From Euonymus europaeus (taxonomy: Eukaryota; Streptophyta; Magnoliopsida; Celastrales; Celastraceae), in contig OY756972.1 of NCBI GenBank assembly GCA_963580455.1, positions 15,081,001-15,145,000 of the forward strand: a stretch of DNA of 64,000 nt, read 5' to 3'. The position numbers were made by a program, and so were the translations under genes. Shown in pieces: positions 1-10,729 of this stretch. The notes under the pieces were generated by a model. That model was not told where the DNA came from, searched no databases, and worked only from the letters and a program-made list of their open reading frames with translations. Numbering within the stretch: the first letter of the stretch is position 1; each line of letters opens with the position of its first letter.

Positions 1-487
1 TGAGAAGGCCCTCATGAAGAAAAAAGTGAGTGCTTTCTGTTATCGTGAATATGTTATTATGTGTTCTTTAATATGTTATTAGGTGTTCTTTAATATGTTA
101 TTAGGTTGATTGTTTGATACTTAAAAATTGCTCTTTCAGTGAGTGTCACTAATGTTTGATTAAAAAATCTGAACTTTTTTTGTAGTGATTTATTTTAAAT
201 TAATATTCTTCCTAGTTCAATATGTTGACATGTGTATAGGCCGAGATTTGTTGTAAATGTGAAGTTTTGTCTATGTAGAAACCTTTTGAATACTTAATTT
301 CCTGCATCAAACCGATAGAAGGCTTAATCCAGTGGCTAGGGTCTCTTGGCTCCTTCCCCATGCCACTGAGTTGTAGACTTGTAGTTGATATCTATGAATG
401 ACAATATATTTTTGATTTACTTGCTGTTTTGGTTTGTTTTTCCTTCTTATAGTGCAATATAATTGTAAATTGTTTGCTGGTGATTAC
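1..487. other. AT-rich stretch without recognisable genes
   Basis: I see no coding frame, RNA gene or clear element boundary here. The start holds a short local duplication (a block ending in 'gttcttta' appears twice around 60-95). The stretch ends where the inverted-repeat arm begins. Confidence 0.5.
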
Positions 488-998
488 TGATAACTCTATT
501 ATTTATGGAGTTATTGATGCTACTTTTGTTCTACATGAGTTAGTTTGAGAGTGTTTTTAGTTATTTTAAGCACAAATGGAGTTTTAGTGGATCATATTTC
601 ATTTTAGTGAGTATTTTAATTATTTCGTACTTTGAGTAGTTAGTTTGAGTCATTTATGACTTGTCCGCATGGTAATTTCGGTTGAATAAGCCATCATGAG
701 AATTTTGGAAAAAAGAATGTCTTCTTCTTTACAAAAATGAGTTTTAGGGTTTTGCACAGCCACTTTGTATTTTAATGTGTGGTTCGAGGTTTCAATGATT
801 AAAAATGGTTAAATATATCACTTATGAGTTGTTTGAATGATTTGCATAGGTTTCGGATGAACGGGGACTGATTCGGGAATGAAAAGCGGAAATTGGAAGT
901 GTTGTCAAAGTGTTATGCTGATATAAAGTTTGACGTGCTGACGCTCAAACAGCCACTGCAATTTTTATAAAACTTTCATTCCATTGATTTTTTTGGAG
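488..998 (+). repeat. Left arm of long inverted repeat
   Basis: This arm reads, reverse-complemented and with scattered differences, as 2238-2718. Shared landmarks include TGACGTGCTGACGCTCAAA (left, about 931) against TTTGAGCGTCAGCACGTCA (right, about 2290) and the TAACTCTATTATTTA outer end. The arms are about 0.5 kb and the spacer about 1.2 kb. Confidence 0.85.
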
Positions 999-2237
999 TT
1001 AAAAACTAGACATCTCAAGCTTCATGTGGATATCAAGTTTGTTAATTTTGGACGACAAATAAAGAAGTTGTGAGTGTACAAAGTCAGCTCCAGCAGAGGT
1101 TCACATCCAGTTTTGAGTGTCCTTCACATTTATCCTTCTAACGTTCACTCTACTCCCCAGAAAAATGTGATTTAAGATGCGTTGGAAATCTAAGAGGAAG
1201 GGATACAACTATTTTGTTTTACACTTTCTCAAATTCGGGCGTTAGAACACTGTAAAATGGTCATATTTACAGACCATAAAAGTTGGACGAATTATGCAGC
1301 AACAGAAGGCTATTTTTGGAATTTCAACTTCATTAAAGAGGGTATTTGAGACAAATTAAAAAGAGGAATCAGAGAGGTCTCTTAAGAGGGAATATTAGGG
1401 AAAAAATGTGCATAGAAGGAGGCACATAAACAAGAGGCATGAGCACACACAGAAAAGGGAGACAAATCACTGGAACAAAGAAGAAGGCAATTGAGAGATT
1501 CAGTTCACTCTTACATTCATAGATGAGTTGTAATTCTTTTCTTTGCTTTGGTTCTACATTTGATGTAATGAACTAATTCTTCTTACTAGAGCTTAGATGT
1601 AGCCTAGTGTTTCTTAATTGAATTCAAAATTTCAATAAATTCTTGGCTTTTATTCATTGTTATATGTTCAAGATTGTTTTTAATACTTTTAAATATCTGG
1701 CCAATGTTTGTTTGATTTATTTATCACTGTTTTGTCTAAAAGGAAGAACAAGATATTGATTGTATCATGAATTCCTTAAATTGAATGGATGTCAGACATG
1801 GATTCATAATTTATGCAGTATTTTTATGGTTTTCCATTGATTTTAATGCGCTTTCTGATTTCTTTAATCATGCCTGCAAGAGATGATTGTTGATTAGGAG
1901 TAGTTTTGATATAGCCTGAGAAGATGTGTCAAATAAATTAAGGAAAATAGATTGATAACAAGAATAATTGTTCAAGGTTTATTAAACTAAGATTCAATTG
2001 AGATAGTTACGGTGAAATCATGTGCTCTAGTGCTTCCTAATCTTGATTCTTGTTTCACTTGCTTGTTGCTATTAGTTAATTTTTATTGATTCATTCTTCA
2101 ATTATTCAAACTCAATTTTGTATCCAGGTACTGTTTGCAATTGAATTAGTAGTCTATAGTTGATTGAATTAAATAGTCCTTGAGGGTTCGATATTTGGTC
2201 TTTGATCACTATATTAATTGTTTGCAATTTCGTATGC
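488..2237 (+). repeat. LTR-like sequence, plus strand (solo or partial)
   Basis: The stretch opens with TGATAACTC at 488, the same sequence that begins the inverted arm ending at 2718. That arm is followed on its own strand side by a GTTTGGGGT tract like the one many plant Ty3/gypsy elements carry just before the 3' LTR. Towards 2180-2237 the text (GGGTTCGATATTTGG) resembles the U5 end of Tat/Athila-type LTRs. No coding frame is present. I infer an LTR of about 1.75 kb. Exact ends and a target-site duplication could not be fixed. Confidence 0.4.
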
Positions 2238-2718
2238 TTCCAAAAGAATCAATGGAATTAGAGTTTTATAAAAACTGCAGTGCCAATTTGAGCGTCAGCA
2301 CGTCAAACTCCATATCAGCATAACATTTTGATAGCACTTCCAATTTCTGCTTTTCACTCCTGAATTAGTCCCGGTTCATTCGAAACCTATGCAAATCATT
2401 CAAATAACTCATAAGTGGTATATTTAACCATGTTTAAGAATTGAAACCTCAAAAAACGCATTAAAATACAAAGTGACTGTGCAAAACCCTAAAGCTCATT
2501 TTTCTAAAGAAGAAGACATTCTTTCTTCCAAAATTCTCATGATGGCTTATTCAACCGAAATGACCATACGTACAAAGTACAAAATAATTAAAATACTCAC
2601 TAAAATGAAATATGATCCACTAAACTTCCATTTGTGCTTAAAATGACTAAAAACACTCTCGAACTAACTCATGCAGAACAAAAGTAACACAAATAACTCT
2701 TTAAATAATAGAGTTATC
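2238..2718 (-). repeat. Right arm of long inverted repeat (truncated LTR start, minus strand)
   Basis: This is the reverse complement of 488-998. On the minus strand it would be the first ~480 bp of the same LTR, preceded by the tract AAGTTTGGGGTGCG (plus-strand 2719-2732), which looks like the purine-rich sequence upstream of a 3' LTR. The arm stops abruptly where the plus-strand LTR ends, so the two LTR copies are fused tail to tail. Confidence 0.8.
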
Positions 2719-3415
2719 GCACCCCAAACTTACCATTTTGCTAGTCCTTGAGTAAAACAAAACACAACACAAACATCAAACTAATGAGCAAAGAGCAAGA
2801 GCATGTTAGTATTTGAATCTCAATTAACGCCTCAAGGGTTAAACATCAAGTATAGCTCTAACAAAACTCTAAACATGGAAAATGCTCAAGATTTCAAACA
2901 CAAAACCAGCTCCCCCACATAGAACCAATCAATGCACATGAACTCCTATCAAATACACTCAACTTACCACAACTCGGATGAGTTTATGCAAACAAGTGAC
3001 AAAGTGTAAAAATCTCTAAATAATGAATATTTTTGAACTCCATAGGCTTGCTTTTCACTCTACTCTCCACCAATGTAGAAAACATTTATCACCAAGGATA
3101 GTTAGAATTTATTAAGCTTGTAATGTTGGATTAAGGCTCGGGTAAGGATAAACTCATTTAAAGTGACTTACCACCATAGGCATATTAACCAAATTAACCA
3201 CTTACAATAATCACACTCAGTCCCATATGTAAAAGACATGTTAACCCCAAATTGACTCAATGTCACTCAACCACTACAATTCAATGCTCTTTTATTCATG
3301 CAAACATCACTTTTCTTTTTTCTTTTTTTTGTCACAACCCCCAAACTTATTTCTTTTAATTTTGGGGTTGTGCTATCTTTTTATTCATTTTTTTTTCTTT
3401 TGTCAAAAGAAAACG
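2719..3415 (-). mobile_element. Non-coding internal remnant of a Ty3/gypsy-type element (minus strand)
   Basis: Two plus-strand landmarks, ACCCCAAACTTACCATTTTG at about 2721 and ACCCCCAAACTTATTTC at about 3337, are complements of the G-rich 'AAGTTTGGGG' tracts found after pol in plant Tat/Athila-like elements. The same pair, with similar spacing, recurs at 62350 and 63076. No coding frame survives. The plus-strand frames here are low-complexity T/F-rich and are not taken as genes. Confidence 0.45.
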
Positions 3416-4385
3416 AACAATATAAGAGCATTTCCACAACATGCCACCCTCTCTTCTTTAAAACCTGCATCATTAATTGTACACAAGTCTTTAGTTTCCC
3501 ACATATTTAACACATAATATGTTAATTAACATCCGTAACTTTGCCCCAAATTTGTGTCCTCACATAGTCACATGCACCCATCCTACTGATTTGGACTCTA
3601 GGGGCTATATTGCTTCCCCAACCAAGGACTCAAAATTGGGTTTCTGGCATTGTAGTGATGGCTATCTTTCGTCTGCTACCCATCACTTTCGTTGTCCCCA
3701 TCCTTGTCTATCACAAATTAGGCTTTGTTTCAGTATTGGTGGGATAATGATGATCATCCAAGTAAGGCCATGAAAAGGGCTTACAACCGAGCAAGGAGAC
3801 TCAAGATTAAAGAGCCCAAGCTCAAGTTACTTCCAACCCAGTAGAACCAGTGGGTCCTGTGATAGCACAAATTGAAGATTTACCAACCATTGCATGTGCA
3901 TGGGATAAGCCTATAATTGAAGATGAGCAGAGTTAAAGCGATGCAATTATTGGCCTATAATTATTATGAAGACAAAGCTGGATGGGTGGGCATAAATTAA
4001 GTGGTTGAACTTTCTAAATAATTGTGTTTGTTTCAGTAGCAATAAAAGCCACATGTCTTGGCTTAAATAAGGAATTATTATCGTGATAGTTACGTACTAC
4101 ATGCATGGACTATTTATAGGAGTCCATATTGTAAGCTTGGGATATAAAAAATATATACAAACGAGATTACATCTCAAACTCTGAGTTTGTTACTTCTTCA
4201 TTGGAGAAGCTAACTCAACCAAATTAGGATCAAGAATTCATCAGATAAGCAGGACAATCATGCACAATTTGACGCCCCTTCTAGTTCATGCCATTGAAAT
4301 TTTTTAGGGTAGAGTTAGGTGCGGCAATTAATCAAACACTTTGTGTTCATTATAATTTCGACAAATAATTCATGCGAAGTACAAA
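3416..4385. repeat. Low-copy repeat R1, copy A (carries an insertion)
   Basis: Sequence from about 3450 to 3744 and again from 4236 to 4385 matches 6697-6910 plus 8609-8860 (copy B) and 11449-11690 (copy C). Landmarks are ATGCCACCCTCTCTTCTTTA, TCTGGCATTGTAGTGATGG and TTAGGTGCGGCAATTAATCA. Copy A lacks the hAT-like element found in copy B, so it preserves the empty site (around 3640, GGGTTTCTGGCATT). I do not recognise a product. The low-copy repeat appears to be host flanking sequence rather than a transposon. Confidence 0.7.
3745..4235 (+). other. Insertion in R1 copy A, with short remnant reading frame
   Basis: Comparison with copies B and C shows about 490 extra bases between GGTGGGATAA and GCAGGACAATCATGCAC. 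The first part reads as basic peptide pieces (DNDDHPSKAMKRAYNRARRL, then in another frame PVGPVIAQIEDLPTIACAWD), broken by stops and a frameshift. A TATA-like ACTATTTATAGG lies near 4107. This could be a scrap of a retrotransposon gag/linker plus LTR, but I do not recognise it firmly. Confidence 0.4.
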
Positions 4386-4639
4386 CCCTTGTGTCAACCG
4401 GCCTGAAAATTGACAGAGTCGCCACCAATTGATTTTAAGGTGCAATTGGACACTTGAAGATAATCCTGTGAACCAAAAATAAGGACACGGGGGGTCGATT
4501 GAGCATAAGGAAGGTGTTAGACACCCCACGACTCCTGTTTAAAACTGTTACTGAATTTTTAAATAATTGGCTATTTTCTAAAAAATCATTGTTTGCAAGA
4601 TTGGGTTATTTTGAAGGAATAATGATAATTTGAATTTCG
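4386..4639. other. Junction of R1 copy A with a repeat of retroelement type
   Basis: R1 similarity ends near 4385. The following text (GACAGAGTCGCCACCAATTG, then GGTGTTAGACACCCC) is of a kind common next to LTRs in dicot genomes. No gene is visible. It leads directly into the hairpin array. Confidence 0.4.
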
Positions 4640-5525
4640 GATTACACCAACTTATGGCATGAAAAAGATTAATTTTCGAAAACACCAACTTATGGTGTTG
4701 TGTTTTAAAAATGTGCCAACTTATGACATTAAAGAGAATCGAATTTTGTAAACATTAACTTATGGTGATGTTTTTAAATTTAATGATTGATTAGGGATTA
4801 AAATAGAGTCGAGTTCGAAATTCCAACTTATGGAATTGGGATGAATTGATTTTGAAAAAGATTTGGGATTACTAACTTTTATGTTAAAATAAAATGACTT
4901 TTGTAAATAACAATATTTGAAGAAAATTGAATACCAACTTATAGTATTAAAAAGATTGGATTTTGAAACATCAAATCATGGTGTTGTATTTAAATTTAAT
5001 GATTAGTTTAAAATTACGAATGAGATCCGGTTTTGAATTTCAACTTACGAAATTGGGACGAATTGAATTTGAAGAAAATATGGAAGTACCAATTTATAAA
5101 AATAAAGTGAATTTTGTAATAATTTATGATATTCGAAAAAAAATTAAATATCAACTTATGTATTTTATTTTAAAAAGATGGAGATGGTATTTATAAAAAT
5201 AGTGATTGAAAATACCAACTTATGGTATAATTTGGTTTTACAATAAAGTGAATTTTGTAATAATAATTTATGATAATGGACAAAAATAAATAAATACCAA
5301 CTTATGGTATTTTTCAAGAGGATTAAATTTATAAAATTGATGATTGCGAATACCAACTTATGGTAGAAAATATTTGAATTTAAAACACCAACTTATGGTA
5401 TTTATTTGTTTAAAAATATGGTAATAAAAAATACCAACTTGTGGTATTTAAATACAAGTTTGAATTTTGAAATACCAACTTATGGTATTTAAGTATGAGT
5501 TTGCAATATCAACTTATGGTATTTT
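4640..5525. repeat. Array of about 17 irregularly spaced hairpin motifs
   Basis: The core is a short inverted repeat with a fixed loop: AATACCA-ACTTA-TGGTATT (for example 5293-5311, and around 5432 and 5475). The loop ACTTA and adjacent CCA/TGG are kept while the outer stem varies on both sides together: AACACCA/TGGTGTT at 4681-4699, AATTCCA/TGGAATT at 4819-4837, AATTTCA/CGAAATT near 5034. Further copies lie near 4644, 4710, 4751, 4930, 4974, 5146, 5211, 5349, 5383 and 5503, some with one mismatch or a G-T pair. Spacing is 30-80 bp of AT-rich sequence. There is no coding frame. It probably sits in an LTR or leader of a degenerate Ty3/gypsy-type element. Confidence 0.85.
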
Positions 5526-6692
5526 TAATTTGAGAATAAAATAAACACACCCAAAGCCCAAATTTTCTAATTAAAACCTAAATATTATCTAAAAGGCCCA
5601 ATACACTTATAAGGCTAAAAATAAACGGAACCTAATCTAAATTTGCAATAAACTAAACCCAAAAGCCCCAATATTGATGCCTTTTAACATATGGCCCAAC
5701 ACCTGAATAAGAACTTAACCGGCCCACCCCTAAACATAATCTAACTAGCCTAATTCATAGACATTATCAACTTGGCCCAATAACTGAGCCCAAACCTTAA
5801 CCATCTTCCTAGCCCGTCTCTCTTCTTCTTCCTTCCCCTTCTCCTTCTACCTCCTCAGCCGACGTCTCCTTCCTCCCTGTCATTTCCGTTTCCCATTTGT
5901 TTCTTTACTTTCCTTCTTATCCTCCTCGATTTTTGACTCACTTAGAAATTCCCCCCATCGTGGAATGTCTAGCTCCCTTCATCATTCTTTAGCTCAGGAT
6001 TTATAGTTTGCTCGGTCTCATTGACCGAGAAATGAAGTAAAAATCTTTAGCAACAAGAAAAACATGGACCAAGAAATGAAGACAACACCAACTGAATCTA
6101 ATTCCAATATGTGAGTGAGTGACCCTACTACTACTAGACAGAAGACAGACCTTCTCTATAGATACTTAAATAATGGAGATGGATTCTGCACGTGAAGTTC
6201 ACTAGCAGTCCTCAAGAGCTTAAATGATCATTGCACTTCAAGAGACAGAATATTAGATATTATACTTTCCTTGGACTGATGTACATAACAAGGAGTTTGC
6301 TTGAGCAAATGTAAAACTTGTTGGAATATCCTGCTTTAGATTTGTTTTCAATTTCCACCATCCTCGTCAACATCAGTATCATATAAAAAACTGTACCATA
6401 TAAAAATGTTAAAAGAGGATTGAGGGTACTTCTTTAATTGACATATGGAAGAAACTGTTTATTCAAATTTATTTTCATACAACAACAACTAAACCAATTG
6501 GAATAGTTGTTTCATATTGTACGGGCCAATTTGATGATCCCCACCTCTCCAAATCTCATATGCCATTTGCTCATTCACCTTTTAAATTGGATGAGCCGAG
6601 TCCCAAAATATATACTCATCCAGATTCTTACAAAGTTTGTAATTTTTTTTTTCTTAATCCACAGGTGAAGAATCCCCTAAACTTCCTTGATC
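5526..6692. other. Non-coding stretch, possible LTR remainder and host sequence
   Basis: From 5540 to 5830 the text is rich in GGCCCAA/GCCCAA words followed by a CT-rich run (5815-5960), a composition often seen in long Tat/Ogre-type LTR and leader regions. From about 6000 on I see no repeat or gene. At 6640-6700 a T-rich tract followed by CCACAG resembles a splice acceptor, and the sequence after it runs into R1 copy B, but there is not enough to call an exon. Confidence 0.35.
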
Positions 6693-6910
6693 CACAAGAT
6701 GCCACCCTCTCTTCTTTAAAACCTGCATCATTAGTTGTACACAAGTCTTTAGTTTCCAACATATTTAACACATAATATGTTATTAACATCCATAACTTTG
6801 CCCCAACTTTGTGTCCTCACATAGTCACATGCACCCATCTCCATCTCACTGATTTGGACTCCAGGGGCTATATCGCTTCCCCAACCAAGGACCCAAAATT
6901 GGATTTTTGG
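6693..6910. repeat. Low-copy repeat R1, copy B, left part
   Basis: This is nearly the same text as 3453-3650 (CTGCATCATTAGTTGTACAC, CACATAGTCACATGCACCC, CTTCCCCAACCAAGGAC). It is interrupted at 6910/6911 by the hAT-like element and resumes at 8609. Confidence 0.8.
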
Positions 6911-7316
6911 CAATGTTCTCGGAGCCGGACCGAACTAGCCGGTCGAACCGGGAACTGGTGACATGTCTGGTCTGAAAGTCACATATAAATCATAGAAACT
7001 CGTCTACAGAATTAGGTCACAACACTTGAAAATCGAATAGCCCCTGTTAACCATTTTTCTTCTTTGAAGTTCGAAGTTGCTGGAGTTGGACTACAGGAGC
7101 TGTTGGAAGCCTGAACTACTGGAGCTGCTGGAGGCTAGACTACCGTGAGTTTGATTTTAGTACTAGCTGCCTATGCCGCGAGCTACCGTGACTCAGTAAT
7201 TGTTGCTGTGCTGAACTTTAGTGATCTTGGATTCGCTGAACAGTAAGTGTCATGAGCTTCTTGTCTTCTTGAATCTTGATCTTGGATTTACAATTTTACA
7301 TTTGATTCTAATTTGG

Positions 7317-8526
7317 TGACTTTAGTTAGTTAGTCTGTTGGAGAGTTTTTAATTTATTTAGTATTTACTTTTGATAAAACTTCACACAATCACACCAACA
7401 CCCAGTGGGCTGTGGCACAGTGGAAGTGTAGAACTCTGGTCTGAAACTCAAGGCATAGTTTTGAATCTTTTGATTTTTGAATTTGTGATGACTGATGATA
7501 TAAAATTATAAATAGATGAGCTAACCTAAAAGCGTAAAATATTAATATGATTTGTGAATTGGGAAAATTGTGAGCTAATATGATTTGTGAATTTGTGAAT
7601 TGTGAATTGTGAATTTGTGAATTGTGATAGTGTGATATCAAATTGAATTGTGAATTTGTGAGTGTGATATGAAATTGGTTTTGAATTTCAGAATTTTGAT
7701 AAATTAAATTATGTAATGGAATGAATGTTGATTATGTTTTGGACTTGTAATTTTATGTTTTTACCTTTTACTTTGTGTTTTTAAAGTAAACATGAGATAT
7801 TTTGTGTTTTTCTTATTTATGAAGTGTCAAGACAACTCTACATTGTTTAAAACAAGTTTATAATTACTCGGAACATCTTTATAATTGATTAAAAAAAATG
7901 TGAAATACCTATTTTAAAAAATGTGACTTTAGTTAGTTAGTCTGTTGGAGAGTTTTTCATTTATTTAGTATTTACTTTTGATAAAACTTCACACAATCAC
8001 ACCAACACCCAGTGTGTAGTGGCACAGTGGAAGTGTAGAACTCTGGTCTGGAACTCACGGCACAGTTTTGAATCTTTTGATTTTTGAATTTGGGATGACT
8101 GATGATATAAAATTATAAATATATGAGCTAACCTAAAAGCCTAAAATGTTAATATGATTTGTCAATTGCGAAAATTGTGAGCTAATATGATTTGTGAATT
8201 TGTGAATTGTGAATTTGTGAATTGTGATAGTGTGATATCAAATTTAATTGTGAATTTGTGAGTGTGATATGAAATTGGTTTTATATTTCAGAATTTTGAT
8301 AAATTGAATTATGTTATGGAATGAATGTTGATTATGTTTGGGACTTGTAATTTTATGTTTTTACCTTTTATTTTGTGTTTTTAAAGTAAACATGAGATAT
8401 TTTGTGTTTTTCTTATTTATGAAGTGTCCAGACAACTCTACATTGCTTAAAACAGGTTTAGAATTACTCAAAACATCTCAAAACATCTTTATAATTGATT
8501 TAAAAAAATATGGAATAACTATTTTA
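7317..8526. repeat. Internal ~606-bp direct duplication within the hAT-like element
   Basis: 7317-7922 and 7923-8526 start with the same text (GTGACTTTAGTTAGTTAGTC) and stay alike to the end, including an array of GTGAATTTGTGAATTGTGA words near 7575-7640 and 8195-8255. The two copies differ at scattered bases and by small length changes in the GTGAATT array. Confidence 0.9.
7393..7475 (+). other. tRNA-like box A/box B segment (possible SINE head), two copies
   Basis: CTGTGGCACAGTGG at about 7410 fits a pol III box A, and GGTCTGAAACTC (7438) or TTTTGAATC (7460) could serve as box B. The second copy lies at about 8015-8082, where the text reads GTAGTGGCACAGTGG. No poly(A) tail or own target duplication was found, so it may instead be part of the hAT-like element by chance. 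Confidence 0.3.
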
Positions 8527-8608
8527 CCCCTGCCGGCCGGTTCAATCGGTTGAACCGTGAACCGGTCATCACACCGGTTCGATGACCGACACGATATTGA
8601 AAACATTG

Positions 8609-10290
8609 GTTTCTGGCATTGTAGTGATGGCTATCTTTCATCCGCCACCCATAACGTTCGCTGTCCCCATTATCACAAATTACGCTTTGTTTCAGTATTG
8701 GTGGGATAAGCATGACAATCATGCATAATATGATGTCCCTTCTGGTTCATGCCATTGAAATTTCTTTAGGGTAGAGTTAGGTGCGGCAATTAATCAAACA
8801 CCTTGTGTTTGTGATCTGATCCTACAATTTCGACAAATAATTCGTGTCAAGTACGAACCCTTAATGCAAAAATGAGTAAAAAAAGAATAAAGAGAGATCA
8901 ATAATCCTGTGCAGTTGGCAGAAACAATCTTTGTCAAATGCCAAATAATGAAAAATTTATTCCAACAGGAAAATCCTGCTAAGTTTTTTGTTATGCCATT
9001 TTTGTAGAGACGCGACCTTTTCCAAGTGTCTACCTTAAAAGTTGATTAAAGTTGATGCTAATGTTGATATTGTCTACCTTAAAATGGCTTGTTAGGTCTC
9101 GCTATATAGCTGATTCATCAACTTGTTTGCTGTGGTGGATGGAAAGATTACAGAAACATTATTGGTGGTGGGGAGATTTTCCAAAACCAATAAGACGTGT
9201 ATGCGTCATTGAAACGGTTAGAAATTATTCTGGTATTTGGTTTTGCTTAAAATATGAATTGAGTTTTATTACGATTTTATTCTCATACGCTATTGACTTT
9301 GGTTGTTAGTGAACAATGTAATAAAATATTGACAATTGTATTGGATAACGTTTTGTTGATGCACAAATGTTTCATTGCTGATTTCAATAATATAGTGATT
9401 CACATATTTTAATGCATATACACAGGTTACTAAGTCAAGTAAATTTTGTGCATGTGAGTGCGCTTGATTTTTGGGAAAGAAAATTGTTGATCGACTCTTC
9501 ACTTTGATTCATCAAAAGTAAAAATATTAGTTTATCTTTAAAAACATATAGATAAAATGCATGATTTTCACCCAACTTTCTGGTATTGTATTTATATTTA
9601 TTTTATTACATTAATTATTTTTTAAATAAAGAGCAATCGTATACAAATAAAAATAAGGATATGTTTAAATGAGGATCGAGTAAAATTGTCATTAAGTGAG
9701 GTTAAAATTTAAAATTATATTTATTAAACTAAGCTTCAAATAATTGAAGATATATTGGGTTACAAATTTTTCAAAAAGACTAAATGAAATATAAAGTTCA
9801 TATAAAACGCTTATCACCAAATAATCTGTTAAAAAATTTAGACTGCTGGAAAGTGGGGAGCATTGAACTTGCTCTAAAGTTGATGTTGATGTTGATGTTG
9901 TCTACCTTAAAACGGCTAGATATTTGACGCTAGCTTGGATATAGCCCACATCATGATAATGGCAACGCATGACTTTATTTGGTCACATCTCTAAATAAAA
10001 ATACACCCTTAGCATGCGAATCCATCAATGGTACAGCCTTACACAAAGGGATAATGACATGTTATATTAACTAAATTAATTGATAGGCAGAAAGGGATCA
10101 TGCGTTAACTCTTTTTCTTGTTAGCAAATGAATTATTTATTACTTGCTAAATTGGTGCCGTGGGTACAAGATTACAAATCGCCATGCTGTGCATGACTCC
10201 ATCTTTGGGTTGGGTGATCGAGTGTCAATTTCGACGCTGTCATGTTTACCATGTCTGCAGCCATATACGTTCAAATTTACCTCCCTCCCA
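8609..10290. repeat. R1 right part and upstream region of the small gene, unit 1
   Basis: 8609-8860 is R1, and 8861-10290 is single-copy-like AT-rich sequence repeated as 11690-13300 in unit 2. No coding frame was found that is conserved between the two units. A short purine/pyrimidine repeat GTTGATGTTGATGTTG lies near 9885. It contains the probable distal promoter of the gene at 10.3 kb, but no specific control site can be named. Confidence 0.6.
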
Positions 10291-10296
10291 CCTATC

Positions 10297-10304
10297 TATA
10301 AATA
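10297..10304 (+). promoter_or_regulatory. TATA box of truncated gene copy
   Basis: TATAAATA follows a CTCCCTCCCACC pyrimidine stretch and precedes the likely leader (ACCACACTTCACC) by about 20-30 bp. The same arrangement is kept in unit 2 at 13306. Confidence 0.5.
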
Positions 10305-10729
10305 TTGAACTAAGTAATCCATAAACCACACTTCACCAGACCTAGACCCCGTGGAGCCTTTTGTACTTGGAACCTTGCCCCGTTCTTTTGGCTCTATCCT
10401 AAATTCCATCCAAAGCAGCTCGATCCCCTCCTGTCCTCTATTCGAATCTTCAATTTAATCCAAGCCTTCCACGAGCCGCTCGTTAAATTACTTTCTACAT
10501 TTCATTTTGTTTGTTGGGTTTCACATCTCGCGTGAAAGTCTCCCTCTTTTCTATTCCTTCCTTAGATGCCAGATTGCCAGGAGTTTCCTTGGAGCCGGGA
10601 TTTTCCTAAGCAATGTCTTTGTTGTAGGCATACGGGTCCCTTATTTTCTTCTTGCTTTTCTTGGGAGTATTGTCATTCATTATTGAACGTTGTGCCGTAC
10701 CTGGAACACTATCAACTACAAAAGAATTC

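Larger units (their letters stand above)
6911..8608. mobile_element. hAT-like non-autonomous DNA transposon in R1 copy B
   Basis: The ends are short inverted repeats, CAATGTTCTC at 6911 and GAAAACATTG ending at 8608. They are flanked by an 8-bp duplication, ATTTTTGG (6903-6910) and GTTTCTGG (8609-8616). The uninterrupted site in copy A reads GTTTCTGG once. Subterminal regions are rich in CCGGT/AACCGG words (6926-6955 and 8528-8580) in an otherwise AT-rich element, as in several plant hAT families. A splice-donor-like CTGAACAGTAAGTGTC lies near 7237, but no transposase frame exists. The 8-bp duplication supports hAT, while the family name is inferred. Confidence 0.75.

Noticed and set aside
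3260..3773. Short plus-strand frames rich in F/L/S
   Set aside because: Low-complexity T-rich DNA and the R1 repeat give these by chance. No start context, no conservation of frame among R1 copies.
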